A DNA stretch of 8,117 bases, taken from assembly GCA_046729975.1 (NCBI GenBank), contig JBKPHS010000054.1, forward strand, positions 1-8,117, given 5' to 3'. This document shows, piece by piece, positions 1 to 5,823 of the stretch (position 1 is the first letter of the stretch; every line of letters starts with the position of its first letter). This DNA comes from JBKPHS01 sp046729975 (GTDB taxonomy: Bacteria > Actinomycetota > Thermoleophilia > Solirubrobacterales > Thermoleophilaceae). A program made the translations under genes and the position numbers. The notes below the pieces were generated by a model. It was not told the origin of the DNA. It was given only the letters and a program-made list of their open reading frames with translations, and did not search any database.

Positions 1-272
1 CGCCTCGACTCGCGGCGGCGCCTCGGCGCCCGCCGGTGGCTGCGGCGCCGCGGCGGCTCTGGCCGCGACTCGGCGATCGACTCGGACGCGTCGGGCGCCG
101 CCGGCGGTGGAGTCGCCACACGCGGTGGCGCAACCGGATCCTGCGGACGGCAGCCGCGCGGCCCGGCGGCGATCAGGAGGCCGGCGGCGAGCAGCACGGC
201 CAGGCGCCCGACGTTGCCCCATCGGATCCGGTCGATCAGACCGGGAGCCGCGTCCGGATGTCGCCGTGCCAT
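1..272 (-). CDS. Hypothetical membrane-anchored protein, Pro/Arg-rich (3' end outside window)
   Basis: The reading frame starts at ATG 272 (complement) and runs off the window edge, giving the first 90 residues. An AGAGGGG ribosome binding site lies one base before the ATG. Third codon positions are almost all G or C, as in the neighbouring genes. Residues 1-20 are charged and polar (MARRHPDAAPGLIDRIRWGN). Residues 21-37 form one hydrophobic segment, most likely a membrane anchor or uncleaved signal. The rest is low complexity: a Pro/Ala stretch at about 43-62, then a strongly basic Pro/Arg stretch at about 70-90. C41 follows the hydrophobic segment, but PRGC is not a good lipobox. The gene is divergent from rpsF, with 72 bases between starts. 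I do not recognise the family, and any functional domain would lie beyond the window. The frame looks real; the function is unknown. Confidence 0.6.
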   Translation of the reverse strand, partial: MARRHPDAAPGLIDRIRWGNVGRLAVLLAAGLLIAAGPRGCRPQDPVAPPRVATPPPAAPDASESIAESRPEPPRRRSHRRAPRRRRESR

Positions 273-329
273 GCCCCTCTGAGGCGGTGCACAGGCAGCT
301 TTCGCCCCCGCCGGCTGGAGCGCCGTTGC

Positions 330-335
330 TATCGT
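330..335 (+). promoter_or_regulatory. Possible -10 box for rpsF, leaderless arrangement
   Basis: TATCGT, preceded by TGC, lies in the 72-base divergent gap. It ends 9 bases before the rpsF ATG, so transcription would begin at or next to the start codon. There is no Shine-Dalgarno sequence next to that ATG (GGAG at 317-320 is too far away), which fits a leaderless mRNA. No convincing -35 box was found at normal spacing. The call rests on the box and on similar spacing before two other genes in this window. Confidence 0.35.
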
Positions 336-344
336 GCCCCGCCG

Positions 345-749
345 ATGCCTGGGCTCTACGACCTGATGCTGCTGGTCGATCCGAACGCGCCGGAGGAGCG
401 CCAGTCGCAGATCGTCGGACAGGTGCGCTCGATGATCGAGGGCTCCGGGACGCTCGTCGGCGCTCACGACTGGGGCACCCGCCGGCTCGCGTACGAGATC
501 GACCACCGGCCGGACGCCGCCTACCACCTCTTCCAGTTCGAGGGCGAGAATCCGCTGCTCGAGGAGCTGGACCACACGCTGAAGATCACCGACGGCGTGC
601 TGCGATTCCGCATCATCAAGCTGAAGCCCGGCTCACCGCCGCCGCCGACACCGCGGCCGGAGGCTCCTCGCACGCGCCAGGAGGAGCCCGAGGACCGCAC
701 GGTGGCCGCTCGCTCGGCGGCGGACCAGCCCACTCCGGACGAGGAGTAG
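345..749 (+). CDS. rpsF: 30S ribosomal protein S6
   Basis: This 134-residue protein is bacterial S6, which binds 16S rRNA in the central domain of the 30S subunit as a heterodimer with S18. The S6 fold covers about residues 1-96: first strand YDLMLLVDP (5-13), the helix at 17-33, the HDWGTRRLAYEI segment (41-52), the YHLFQFEG strand (60-67), and LRFRIIKLKPG (86-96). After residue 97 there is an extra Pro-rich, then acidic tail (to PDEE) that many S6 proteins have in variable length. The frame stays open upstream to position 36, but the S6 family begins at the MPGLYDLM methionine, so ATG 345 is chosen. The upstream extension has unrelated sequence and overlaps the divergent gene. rpsF heads the rpsF-ssb-rpsR-rplI-dnaB cluster. 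Confidence 0.95.
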   Translation: MPGLYDLMLLVDPNAPEERQSQIVGQVRSMIEGSGTLVGAHDWGTRRLAYEIDHRPDAAYHLFQFEGENPLLEELDHTLKITDGVLRFRIIKLKPGSPPPPTPRPEAPRTRQEEPEDRTVAARSAADQPTPDEE

Positions 750-775
750 GCGCTTCCCCCGCCTCCGTTACGCCC

Positions 776-791
776 CCGCGACTTTTCGCGG
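776..791 (+). other. Small perfect hairpin in the rpsF-ssb gap
   Basis: The 148-base rpsF-ssb gap contains CCGCGA-CTTT-TCGCGG, a 6-bp perfect stem with a 4-base loop, 27 bases after the rpsF stop. It is not followed by a T run, so it is not a standard intrinsic terminator. It could be an mRNA 3'-end stabiliser or processing site, or chance in GC-rich DNA. Apart from the ssb ribosome binding site I see nothing else convincing in this gap. Confidence 0.25.
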
Positions 792-885
792 ACGTTGGTG
801 CAACTTCCTGTCAGGCGGGCGCGATTCCGTGCGACCGCCTATGTACCCTCGCCGGAGCGATCCCCGAACGCCCGCCGAACGCGAA

Positions 886-891
886 AAGGAG
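886..891 (+). promoter_or_regulatory. Strong Shine-Dalgarno site for ssb
   Basis: AAGGAG lies 6 bases before ATG 898. It is among the strongest ribosome binding sites in the window and fixes the ssb start. Confidence 0.8.
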
Positions 892-897
892 CTTTGA

Positions 898-1350
898 ATG
901 GCAGCCACCAACATCAACCGGGTCGTACTGACCGGGAACCTCACGCGCGACCCGGAGCTGCGCACGACCCCCAGCGGGACCTCGGTCTGCAGCCTCCGGG
1001 TGGCCTGCAACACCCGCCGCAAGGACGCGTCGGGCGAGTGGGTCGACAAGCCCAACTACTTCGACGTCACGGTCTGGGGCGCGCAGGGCGAGAACTGCGC
1101 GACCTACCTCCAGAAGGGCCGCCCCGTGGCCGTCGACGGCCGCCTCGAGTGGCGCGAGTGGGAGGACAAGGAGGGAAACAAGCGTCAGTCGATCGATATA
1201 GTCGCTGACTCCGTGCAGTTCCTCGGCTCCCGCGAGGGCGGAGAGAACGGCGGTCGCTTTACGCCGCAGAGCGACGTTCCCGTCGACACCGGCGACTTCC
1301 AGAAGGCGCCCGCCGCCGGGGCCGGCACGGATGACGACATTCCGTTCTAG
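898..1350 (+). CDS. ssb: Single-stranded DNA-binding protein
   Basis: SSB coats single-stranded DNA at replication forks and repair sites and recruits partner proteins through its C-terminal tip. This 150-residue protein has the N-terminal OB fold at about residues 5-110. It opens with the typical NRVVLTGNLTRDPELR (7-22) and continues through FDVTVWG (55-61), LQKGRPVAVDGRLE (71-84) and IDIVADSVQFLG (99-110). A short linker (about 111-144) leads to the canonical acidic tip DDDIPF (145-150). The linker is compact and lacks the long Gly-rich stretch of many actinobacterial SSBs. The start is fixed by a strong AAGGAG. It lies between rpsF and rpsR, the usual bacterial place for the housekeeping copy, and stops 19 bases before rpsR. 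Confidence 0.97.
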   Translation: MAATNINRVVLTGNLTRDPELRTTPSGTSVCSLRVACNTRRKDASGEWVDKPNYFDVTVWGAQGENCATYLQKGRPVAVDGRLEWREWEDKEGNKRQSIDIVADSVQFLGSREGGENGGRFTPQSDVPVDTGDFQKAPAAGAGTDDDIPF

Positions 1351-1369
1351 GTAGTTAGGAGTCTTTCGC

Positions 1370-1645
1370 GTGGCAAAGCAGCGAGGCCGGCAGACCACAT
1401 CGCGCCGGCGCGACAGGAAGGGAGCGGCAACCGGCGGCAGGCGCAAGTCCTGCCAGTTCTGCCGCGACAAGGTCGACGTCGTCGACTACAAGGATGTGGG
1501 CGCGCTGCGCCGGGCCATCAGCGAAAAAGGCAAGATCCGCTCCGCTCGAATCACGGGTTGCTGCCGGCGCCACCAGAGCCAGTTGGCGAGAGCGGTGAAG
1601 CGCGCACGTGAGCTTGGCCTCCTTCCGTACGTAGCCGACCGATGA
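1370..1645 (+). CDS. rpsR: 30S ribosomal protein S18 (zinc-binding form)
   Basis: S18 sits on the 30S platform beside S6. This copy has 91 residues and a basic N-terminal tail (1-27). The core follows, with CQFC (28-31), VDVVDYKDVGALRRAISEKG (35-54) and RITGCCRRHQSQLARAVKRAR (60-80). Cysteines 28, 31 and 64/65 plus His68 fit the 'C+' zinc-ribbon version of S18, as opposed to the zinc-independent paralogue many actinobacteria also carry. Translation starts at GTG 1370, 8 bases after AGGAG (1357-1361), just after ssb. The last codon and the TGA stop lie inside the 5' arm of the structured element that fills the gap to rplI. Confidence 0.96.
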   Translation: MAKQRGRQTTSRRRDRKGAATGGRRKSCQFCRDKVDVVDYKDVGALRRAISEKGKIRSARITGCCRRHQSQLARAVKRARELGLLPYVADR

Positions 1646-1742
1646 GCCTGCAAACCGTCGCTCTGCGGCGTCCTCGCCCTCGTCCTTGCCCCAGCAAGGA
1701 CGTTCGGGCTGCGTCCTTGCATAGCTCGGTTTTCGGCTCATC
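1641..1742 (+). repeat. Structured intergenic element, copy A (rpsR-rplI gap)
   Basis: This 102-base palindromic element fills the rpsR-rplI gap. The outer arms are GATGAGCC (1641-1648) and GGCTCATC (1735-1742), 8 bp and perfect. After small unpaired bases (TGC and TC), AAACCG (1652-1657) pairs with CGGTTT (1727-1732). In the middle, GCCC (1676-1679) can pair with GGGC (1706-1709) and encloses GTCCTTGC-CCCA-GCAAGGAC (1682-1701), a perfect 8-bp hairpin. Segments 1649-1676 and 1709-1735 align without gaps to 2215-2242 and 2274-2300 of copy B (24/28 and 24/27 identical by eye). The 5' arm includes the rpsR stop codon. The 3' arm ends two bases before the rplI Shine-Dalgarno AGGTG. No T run follows. 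Function is unknown; a conserved RNA structure or a small mobile palindromic repeat are both possible. Confidence 0.8.
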
Positions 1743-1754
1743 CCAGGTGTAGGC

Positions 1755-2204
1755 GTGGCCCAGGCGATCCTGCTGCAGGACGTTGAGACGCTTGGTGAGC
1801 GGGGCCAGGTCGTCGACGTCTCGCGGGGCTACCTGCGCAACTTCCTCATTCCGCGGAAGCTCGCGCAGCCCGCTACCCCCGGCTCGATCGCCGAGGCCGA
1901 GCGCCGCCGCGAGGCCGCGGAGCGCGCCGCGGCGGAGGCGGCCGAGCGCGCCCAGGAGAACGTCGCGCTGCTCACCAAGACGGTCCTGACGATTCCCCAG
2001 CCGGCGGGCGAGGACGGGCGGCTGTTCGGGTCCGTCACGGCTGCCGACATCGTCGACGCGATCAAGCAGGCGCGCGGGATCAAGCTCGACCGCCGCAAGG
2101 TCCACCTCGATCAACCGATCAAGACCACGGGGACGCACATGGTCACGGTCGAGGTCGCCGAGGGATCTACGGCCGAGATCAAGACCATCGTCACGCCCGA
2201 GTGA
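1755..2204 (+). CDS. rplI: 50S ribosomal protein L9
   Basis: L9 binds 23S rRNA near the base of the L1 stalk and extends outward across the ribosome surface. The protein has 149 residues, the family's usual length. The N-terminal RNA-binding domain is recognisable in AILLQDVETLGERGQVVDV (4-22) and SRGYLRNFLIPRKLA (23-37). A long Ala/Glu/Arg-rich connecting helix covers about residues 43-74. The C-terminal domain begins near residue 76 and contains GRLFGSVTAADIVDAI (88-103). GTG 1755 is the start, 5 bases after AGGTG (1745-1749); the family N-terminus begins right there. The gene is flanked on both sides by same-orientation copies of the structured element (A before, B after). Confidence 0.96.
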   Translation: MAQAILLQDVETLGERGQVVDVSRGYLRNFLIPRKLAQPATPGSIAEAERRREAAERAAAEAAERAQENVALLTKTVLTIPQPAGEDGRLFGSVTAADIVDAIKQARGIKLDRRKVHLDQPIKTTGTHMVTVEVAEGSTAEIKTIVTPE

Positions 2205-2309
2205 CCAGGGCCGCTGCAAACCTTCGCTCCTCTGCGTCCTCGGGCCTAGACATGGCCCACCATGCCGTCGGCCCTGCGTCCTTGACCAGCTCGGTTTTCG
2301 CGGCCCTGG
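2205..2309 (+). repeat. Structured intergenic element, copy B (rplI-dnaB gap)
   Basis: This second copy starts at the base after the rplI stop. Outer arms CCAGGGCCGC (2205-2214) and GCGGCCCTGG (2300-2309) pair over 10 bp without mismatch, although their sequence is unlike the arms of copy A. After TGC and TC, AAACC (2218-2222) pairs with GGTTT (2293-2297), as in A. The centre holds GGGCC (2242-2246) with GGCCC (2270-2274), enclosing CATGG-CCCA-CCATG (2251-2264). The inner stem sequence again differs from A but the CCCA loop is the same. Conserved unpaired flanks include TGCAAACC, TCGCTC, GCGTCCTCG, CTGCGTCCTTG and AGCTCGGTTTTCG. The remaining 50 bases to dnaB (2310-2359) hold no clear signal. 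Confidence 0.8.
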
Positions 2310-2359
2310 CACACTCGGGATACGCGGCTTCTCCTGCAGGCGACGAGCCCTTCGCTTGA

Positions 2360-3760
2360 GTGGCGATCTCCGTACCGTCTGAAGCCCCGGCGGGCTCGCT
2401 ACCTCCTCACAACCTAGAGGCGGAGACGTCGGTGCTCGGCGCGATCCTGCTGAGCGACCACGCGCTCGACGGGGTGCTGATCGACGTCAAGCTCAAGCCG
2501 GACGATTTCTACCGAGAGCGGCACCGGCTGATCTTCCGCTCGATGATCAGGCTCAAGGAGAAGGCCGATCCCGAGGCGGTCGACGTGCTCACGGTCCAGG
2601 CGGACCTGTCGCGCAGCGGGGAGCTCGAGGAGGCGGGCGGCGAGGCCTATATCCACTCGCTGCCGAGCCTGGTGCCCGCGGCCGGCCACGTCCGCCACTA
2701 CGCCCGGATCGTCAAGGAGCACGCTCTGCGGCGGCGCGTCCTGACTGCCGCGCGCGAGCTCCAGGACGACGTCTTCAGCTTCACCGGCCCGTCGCAGGAC
2801 CTGGTCGAGAAGGCGGAGTCACGGCTGTTCCACATCGGCCACGAGGACCGGACCGGCGAGCTGCGCTCGATCGAGGACGTCCTCCACGACGAGCTCGACA
2901 AGCTCGAGCTCGTCTCTCGGGAGGGCGTCTCGCTCACGGGCACGCCGTCCGGCTTCAGGGACATCGACGAGCTCACGGGCGGGTTCCAACCGAGCAACCT
3001 GATCGTGCTCGCCGCGAGGCCGTCGATGGGCAAGTCGGCGCTCGTCACGAACATGGCGGAGAACGCGGCCATCGACCACGGGCGGCCGGTCGCCCTCTTC
3101 TCGCTCGAGATGTCCGAGACGGAGCTCGCCCAGCGCTTCATCGCCTCGCAGGCGAAGTTGAACGGCGACGACTTGCGCAAGGGCCGCGTCAAGCCCGATC
3201 GCTGGGCGAAGGTCGTGAAGGCGACCGAGAAGCTCGCGCAGTCGCCGCTCTACGTCGATGACTCGAGCGACATCGGGATCATGGAGATCCGCGCGAAGGC
3301 GCGCCGGCTGCACGCGCGCAAGGAGCTCGGTCTGATCATCGTCGACTATCTCCAGCTCATCCGGGCGGAGGACACGACCGCGAACCGGGTCGAGCAGGTG
3401 GGCCAGATGAGCCGCGGGCTGAAGCTTCTGGCGCGCGAGCTGCGGGTGCCCGTGATCGCCGTCTCACAGCTCTCGCGCGCTGTCGAGGCGCGACCCGACA
3501 AGCGCCCCCTCCTGTCCGATCTCCGCGAGTCGGGCCAGGTGGAGCAGGACTCGGACCTCGTCATGTTCATCTACCGCGACGAGTACTACAACCGGGACTC
3601 CGAGAGCCCGGGCGAGGCCGAGGTGATCGTCGCCAAGCACCGCAACGGCCCCATCGGGCTCGTGCGGCTGGCCTTCATCAGCCGGCATCCGAAGTTCTCG
3701 AGCCTCGCGTGGCAGCGCGACGACGGGGTCCCTGCACTGCCCGCCGCGTCCGAGGACTAG
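2360..3760 (+). CDS. dnaB: Replicative DNA helicase DnaB
   Basis: DnaB is the hexameric 5'-3' helicase that unwinds DNA at the fork and binds primase. At 466 residues it is full length. The N-terminal domain (about 14-125) opens with PPHNLEAETSVLGAILLS (15-32). The RecA-like ATPase domain starts near 193 with TGTPSGFRDIDELTGGFQ. Walker A is ARPSMGKS (219-226), FSLEMS follows at 247-252, and Walker B is LIIVDYLQL (325-333). SQLSR (369-373) and DLRESGQVEQDSD (387-399) are the conserved C-terminal motifs. The usual intein insertion sites are uninterrupted. GTG 2360 is the first possible start because an in-frame TGA directly precedes it. No strong Shine-Dalgarno is visible. It stops 4 bases before the loader gene, so the two are surely co-transcribed. 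Confidence 0.97.
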   Translation: MAISVPSEAPAGSLPPHNLEAETSVLGAILLSDHALDGVLIDVKLKPDDFYRERHRLIFRSMIRLKEKADPEAVDVLTVQADLSRSGELEEAGGEAYIHSLPSLVPAAGHVRHYARIVKEHALRRRVLTAARELQDDVFSFTGPSQDLVEKAESRLFHIGHEDRTGELRSIEDVLHDELDKLELVSREGVSLTGTPSGFRDIDELTGGFQPSNLIVLAARPSMGKSALVTNMAENAAIDHGRPVALFSLEMSETELAQRFIASQAKLNGDDLRKGRVKPDRWAKVVKATEKLAQSPLYVDDSSDIGIMEIRAKARRLHARKELGLIIVDYLQLIRAEDTTANRVEQVGQMSRGLKLLARELRVPVIAVSQLSRAVEARPDKRPLLSDLRESGQVEQDSDLVMFIYRDEYYNRDSESPGEAEVIVAKHRNGPIGLVRLAFISRHPKFSSLAWQRDDGVPALPAASED

Positions 3761-3764
3761 AACC

Positions 3765-4475
3765 ATGCGGAGGGAGGCGGCCCCCGAGGGCGCGTACTGC
3801 ATCAAGGGCGTCTGCGACGGCAGCGGCTGGCTGGTGGACGACAGCAACGACGCGCGGCCCTGCGAGTGCAGGGAGATCCGCATCAACCGCGCGGGCAGTC
3901 GGCGGCTCGGCACCGGTATCCCGAAGAAGTTTCGTGGCGTGTCGTTCGAGCGCAAGCCCGTCTGCGACCTGGACCCGCGGCTGCTCGGTGAGATCCGGCG
4001 CTTCGTCGAGCGCATCGGCGACAACCTCGACGCCGGCCGGGGACTGTGGTTCTACGGCGACGTCGGGACCGGTAAGACCTCGCTCGCGATGCTGGTCTCG
4101 AAGGCCGCCATCGACCGCGGCCACTCGGTGGCGATCTATTCGGTCCCCCACCTGCTCGCCGACATAAAGGCGACCTACGAGGAGGGCTCTGGCCGCTCCT
4201 ACCTCGAGCTGTTCCGCCGGCTCTGCGACGTGGACCTGCTCCACCTGGATGACCTCGGCACCGAGAAGCGCACCGAGTGGGTGCTCGAGCAGCTCTACTC
4301 GATCGTCAATGAGCGCTGGCAGAACGAGCGCTCGATAGTGGTGACCACGAACATCACCGAGCTGGAGGAGCTTCGGCGGCAGGTCGGCCCGCGCACCGTC
4401 TCGCGGCTCACCGAGATCTGCGGCGATCCGATCCCGATCATGGGCCGGGATCTGCGCATCGTCTCCGCGCCCTAG
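3765..4475 (+). CDS. DnaC/DnaI-like AAA+ helicase-loader ATPase
   Basis: This 236-residue protein belongs to the DnaC/DnaI/IstB-type AAA+ ATPases that load DnaB onto DNA. An N-terminal cysteine cluster, C12-x4-C17-DGSGW and C33-E-C35, resembles the small zinc-binding module of DnaI and many phage loaders. The AAA+ core follows: Walker A GDVGTGKT (98-105), Walker B LLHLDDLG (158-165), sensor-1 VVTTN (192-196), and a likely arginine finger in GPRTVSRL (R210/R214). It starts 4 bases after dnaB, with GAGGA (3752-3756) as ribosome binding site. The pairing with dnaB supports a loader role over IstB, which sits beside a transposase; none is present. Most actinobacteria are thought to use DciA instead, so this gene may be of phage origin but domesticated. 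Base composition matches its neighbours, so any transfer was not recent. Confidence 0.85.
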   Translation: MRREAAPEGAYCIKGVCDGSGWLVDDSNDARPCECREIRINRAGSRRLGTGIPKKFRGVSFERKPVCDLDPRLLGEIRRFVERIGDNLDAGRGLWFYGDVGTGKTSLAMLVSKAAIDRGHSVAIYSVPHLLADIKATYEEGSGRSYLELFRRLCDVDLLHLDDLGTEKRTEWVLEQLYSIVNERWQNERSIVVTTNITELEELRRQVGPRTVSRLTEICGDPIPIMGRDLRIVSAP

Positions 4476-4478
4476 ACT
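4473..4478 (+). promoter_or_regulatory. Possible -10 box for purA
   Basis: TAGACT ends 10 bases before the purA ATG and overlaps the TAG stop of the loader gene. A transcript from here would have almost no leader. A weak GGAAG (4480-4484) could instead act as a ribosome binding site on a read-through transcript. No -35 box was seen, so this is a weak call. Confidence 0.25.
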
Positions 4479-4488
4479 CGGAAGCGTC

Positions 4489-5823
4489 ATGCCGGGTCTC
4501 GTGATAGTCGGCGCCCAGTGGGGCGACGAGGGGAAGGGCAAGGTCACCGACCTGCTCGCCGAGCAGGCGGACGTGGTCATCCGCTTCCAGGGCGGCAACA
4601 ACGCCGGCCACACGATCGTCCGGGAGGAAGGCGTGTACAAGTTCCACCTCGTGCCGTCGGGGATCCTGTACCCCGGCAAGCTGTGCCTGATCGGCAACGG
4701 GGTCGTGGTCGACCCGAAGGTCCTCACCGAGGAGATCGAGGGCCTGAAGCGCCGCCGCGTCGACACGAGCGGGCTGCGCGTTTCGGCGAACGCGCACCTG
4801 ATCATGCCCTACCACCTCCTGCTCGACCAGGCGGGCGAGGCCCGGCTCGGCAAGCTCCAGATCGGCACCACGCGGCGAGGCATCGGCCCCTGCTACGCGG
4901 ACAAGGCCGCGCGCCTCGGCATCCGTATGCAGGACCTCCTCGACGAGAAGATCCTCAAGCAGAAGATCTATGCGGCGATGGAGCCCAAACGGCTGTCGCT
5001 GCGGCCGTTCGCGAAGGACCCGGCGATCGACCTGCACGCCATGACCGAGGAGTACCGCACGCTCGGTCACCGGCTCGAGCCCTACATCGCCGACACCCAG
5101 CGCATCGTGTGGGAATGCCTCGACCGCGACCGGCTCGTTCTGTTCGAGGGCGCGCAGGGCACGCTCCTCGACATCGACCACGGCACCTACCCGTTCGTCA
5201 CCTCCTCGAACCCGGTCGCGGGCGCGGCCTGCGTAGGCGCTGGGGTGGGCCCCAAGGACATCGACGGGGTCTGGGGAATCGCGAAGGCCTACGTCACGCG
5301 TGTGGGGGCGGGCCCGTTCCCGACCGAGCTCGACAACGAGATCGGCGAGCGGCTGCGCGAGGCGGGAGGCGAGTTCGGCACCACGACCGGCCGCCCCCGG
5401 CGAACGGGCTGGATCGATCTCGTGGGGCTCCGCTACGCCGCGCGCCTCAACGGCCTGACAGGCCTCGTCATCACCAAGCTGGACGTCCTGACGGGCATCG
5501 ACCCCCTGCTCGTGGCCACGCGGTACGCCGGGCCCGGAGGCGCGAGCTTCGACGAGTTCCCCTACCACCAGTCGATCCTCCACAAGGCGGTCGGCGACTA
5601 CGAGCAGCTCGCCGGCTGGGACGAGGACATCACCGGGGCGCGCACGCTCGAGGACCTGCCACGCGCGGCACGCGACTACATCGCCTTCATCGAGGAGTTC
5701 GTGGGCGTGCCCGTGGTGATGATCGGCGTCGGCCCGAGTCGGGAGTCGATCGTCTGGACCGACGCCGCCGGATCCGTCCGCCCGGCCGAGGCTCAGGTAC
5801 CGCGCGCTCGCGCCGTCGGCTAG
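4489..5823 (+). CDS. purA: Adenylosuccinate synthetase
   Basis: PurA joins IMP and aspartate, using GTP, to make adenylosuccinate, the first committed step from IMP to AMP in the cytoplasm. The protein has 444 residues, close to the family norm of about 430. The P-loop-like signature QWGDEGKGK (10-18) includes the catalytic D13. GGNNAGHT (35-42) carries the catalytic His41. GTTRRGIGP (126-134) is the IMP-contacting segment. YPFVTSSNP (234-242), TTTGRPRRTGW (298-308), TKLDVL (329-334, guanine recognition) and GVGPSRE (413-419) are all present. No key residue is missing. A tail of about 20 residues after VWTD is variable. It starts 13 bases after the loader gene, so it may be in the same transcript, though a separate promoter is possible. 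It ends facing the convergent RDD gene. Confidence 0.97.
   Translation: MPGLVIVGAQWGDEGKGKVTDLLAEQADVVIRFQGGNNAGHTIVREEGVYKFHLVPSGILYPGKLCLIGNGVVVDPKVLTEEIEGLKRRRVDTSGLRVSANAHLIMPYHLLLDQAGEARLGKLQIGTTRRGIGPCYADKAARLGIRMQDLLDEKILKQKIYAAMEPKRLSLRPFAKDPAIDLHAMTEEYRTLGHRLEPYIADTQRIVWECLDRDRLVLFEGAQGTLLDIDHGTYPFVTSSNPVAGAACVGAGVGPKDIDGVWGIAKAYVTRVGAGPFPTELDNEIGERLREAGGEFGTTTGRPRRTGWIDLVGLRYAARLNGLTGLVITKLDVLTGIDPLLVATRYAGPGGASFDEFPYHQSILHKAVGDYEQLAGWDEDITGARTLEDLPRAARDYIAFIEEFVGVPVVMIGVGPSRESIVWTDAAGSVRPAEAQVPRARAVG

Noticed and set aside
273..344. S6:S18-binding autoregulatory leader RNA upstream of rpsF
   Set aside because: The gap is only 72 bases and the likely start site is next to the ATG; I could not draw the required stem with its conserved bulge.
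840..845. TATGTA as a -10 box for ssb
   Set aside because: No -35 sequence lies at a suitable distance, ssb has a strong ribosome binding site, and read-through from rpsF is enough to explain its expression.
107..931. Long plus-strand open frame spanning rpsF and the ssb start
   Set aside because: It runs through rpsF in another frame, has Ala/Arg/Gly-rich low-complexity translation and no family features; it is a by-product of GC-rich coding DNA.
1641..2309. Elements A and B as integron attC sites
   Set aside because: Size and folding are similar, but the required RYYYAAC and GTTRRRY boxes are not at the ends, and the flanking genes are core genes rather than cassettes.
1641..2309. Elements A and B as ordinary intrinsic terminators
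   Set aside because: Neither is followed by a T run, long conserved unpaired segments would be unnecessary, and termination before rplI or dnaB inside this core cluster would be surprising.
3014..3570. Intein in DnaB
   Set aside because: The common insertion sites near Walker A and the later ATPase motifs read straight through, and total length is normal for DnaB.
3765..4475. IstB-type transposition ATPase as identity of the loader gene
   Set aside because: No transposase (IstA) or terminal repeats are nearby, and the tight junction with dnaB plus the N-terminal Cys cluster favours a helicase loader.
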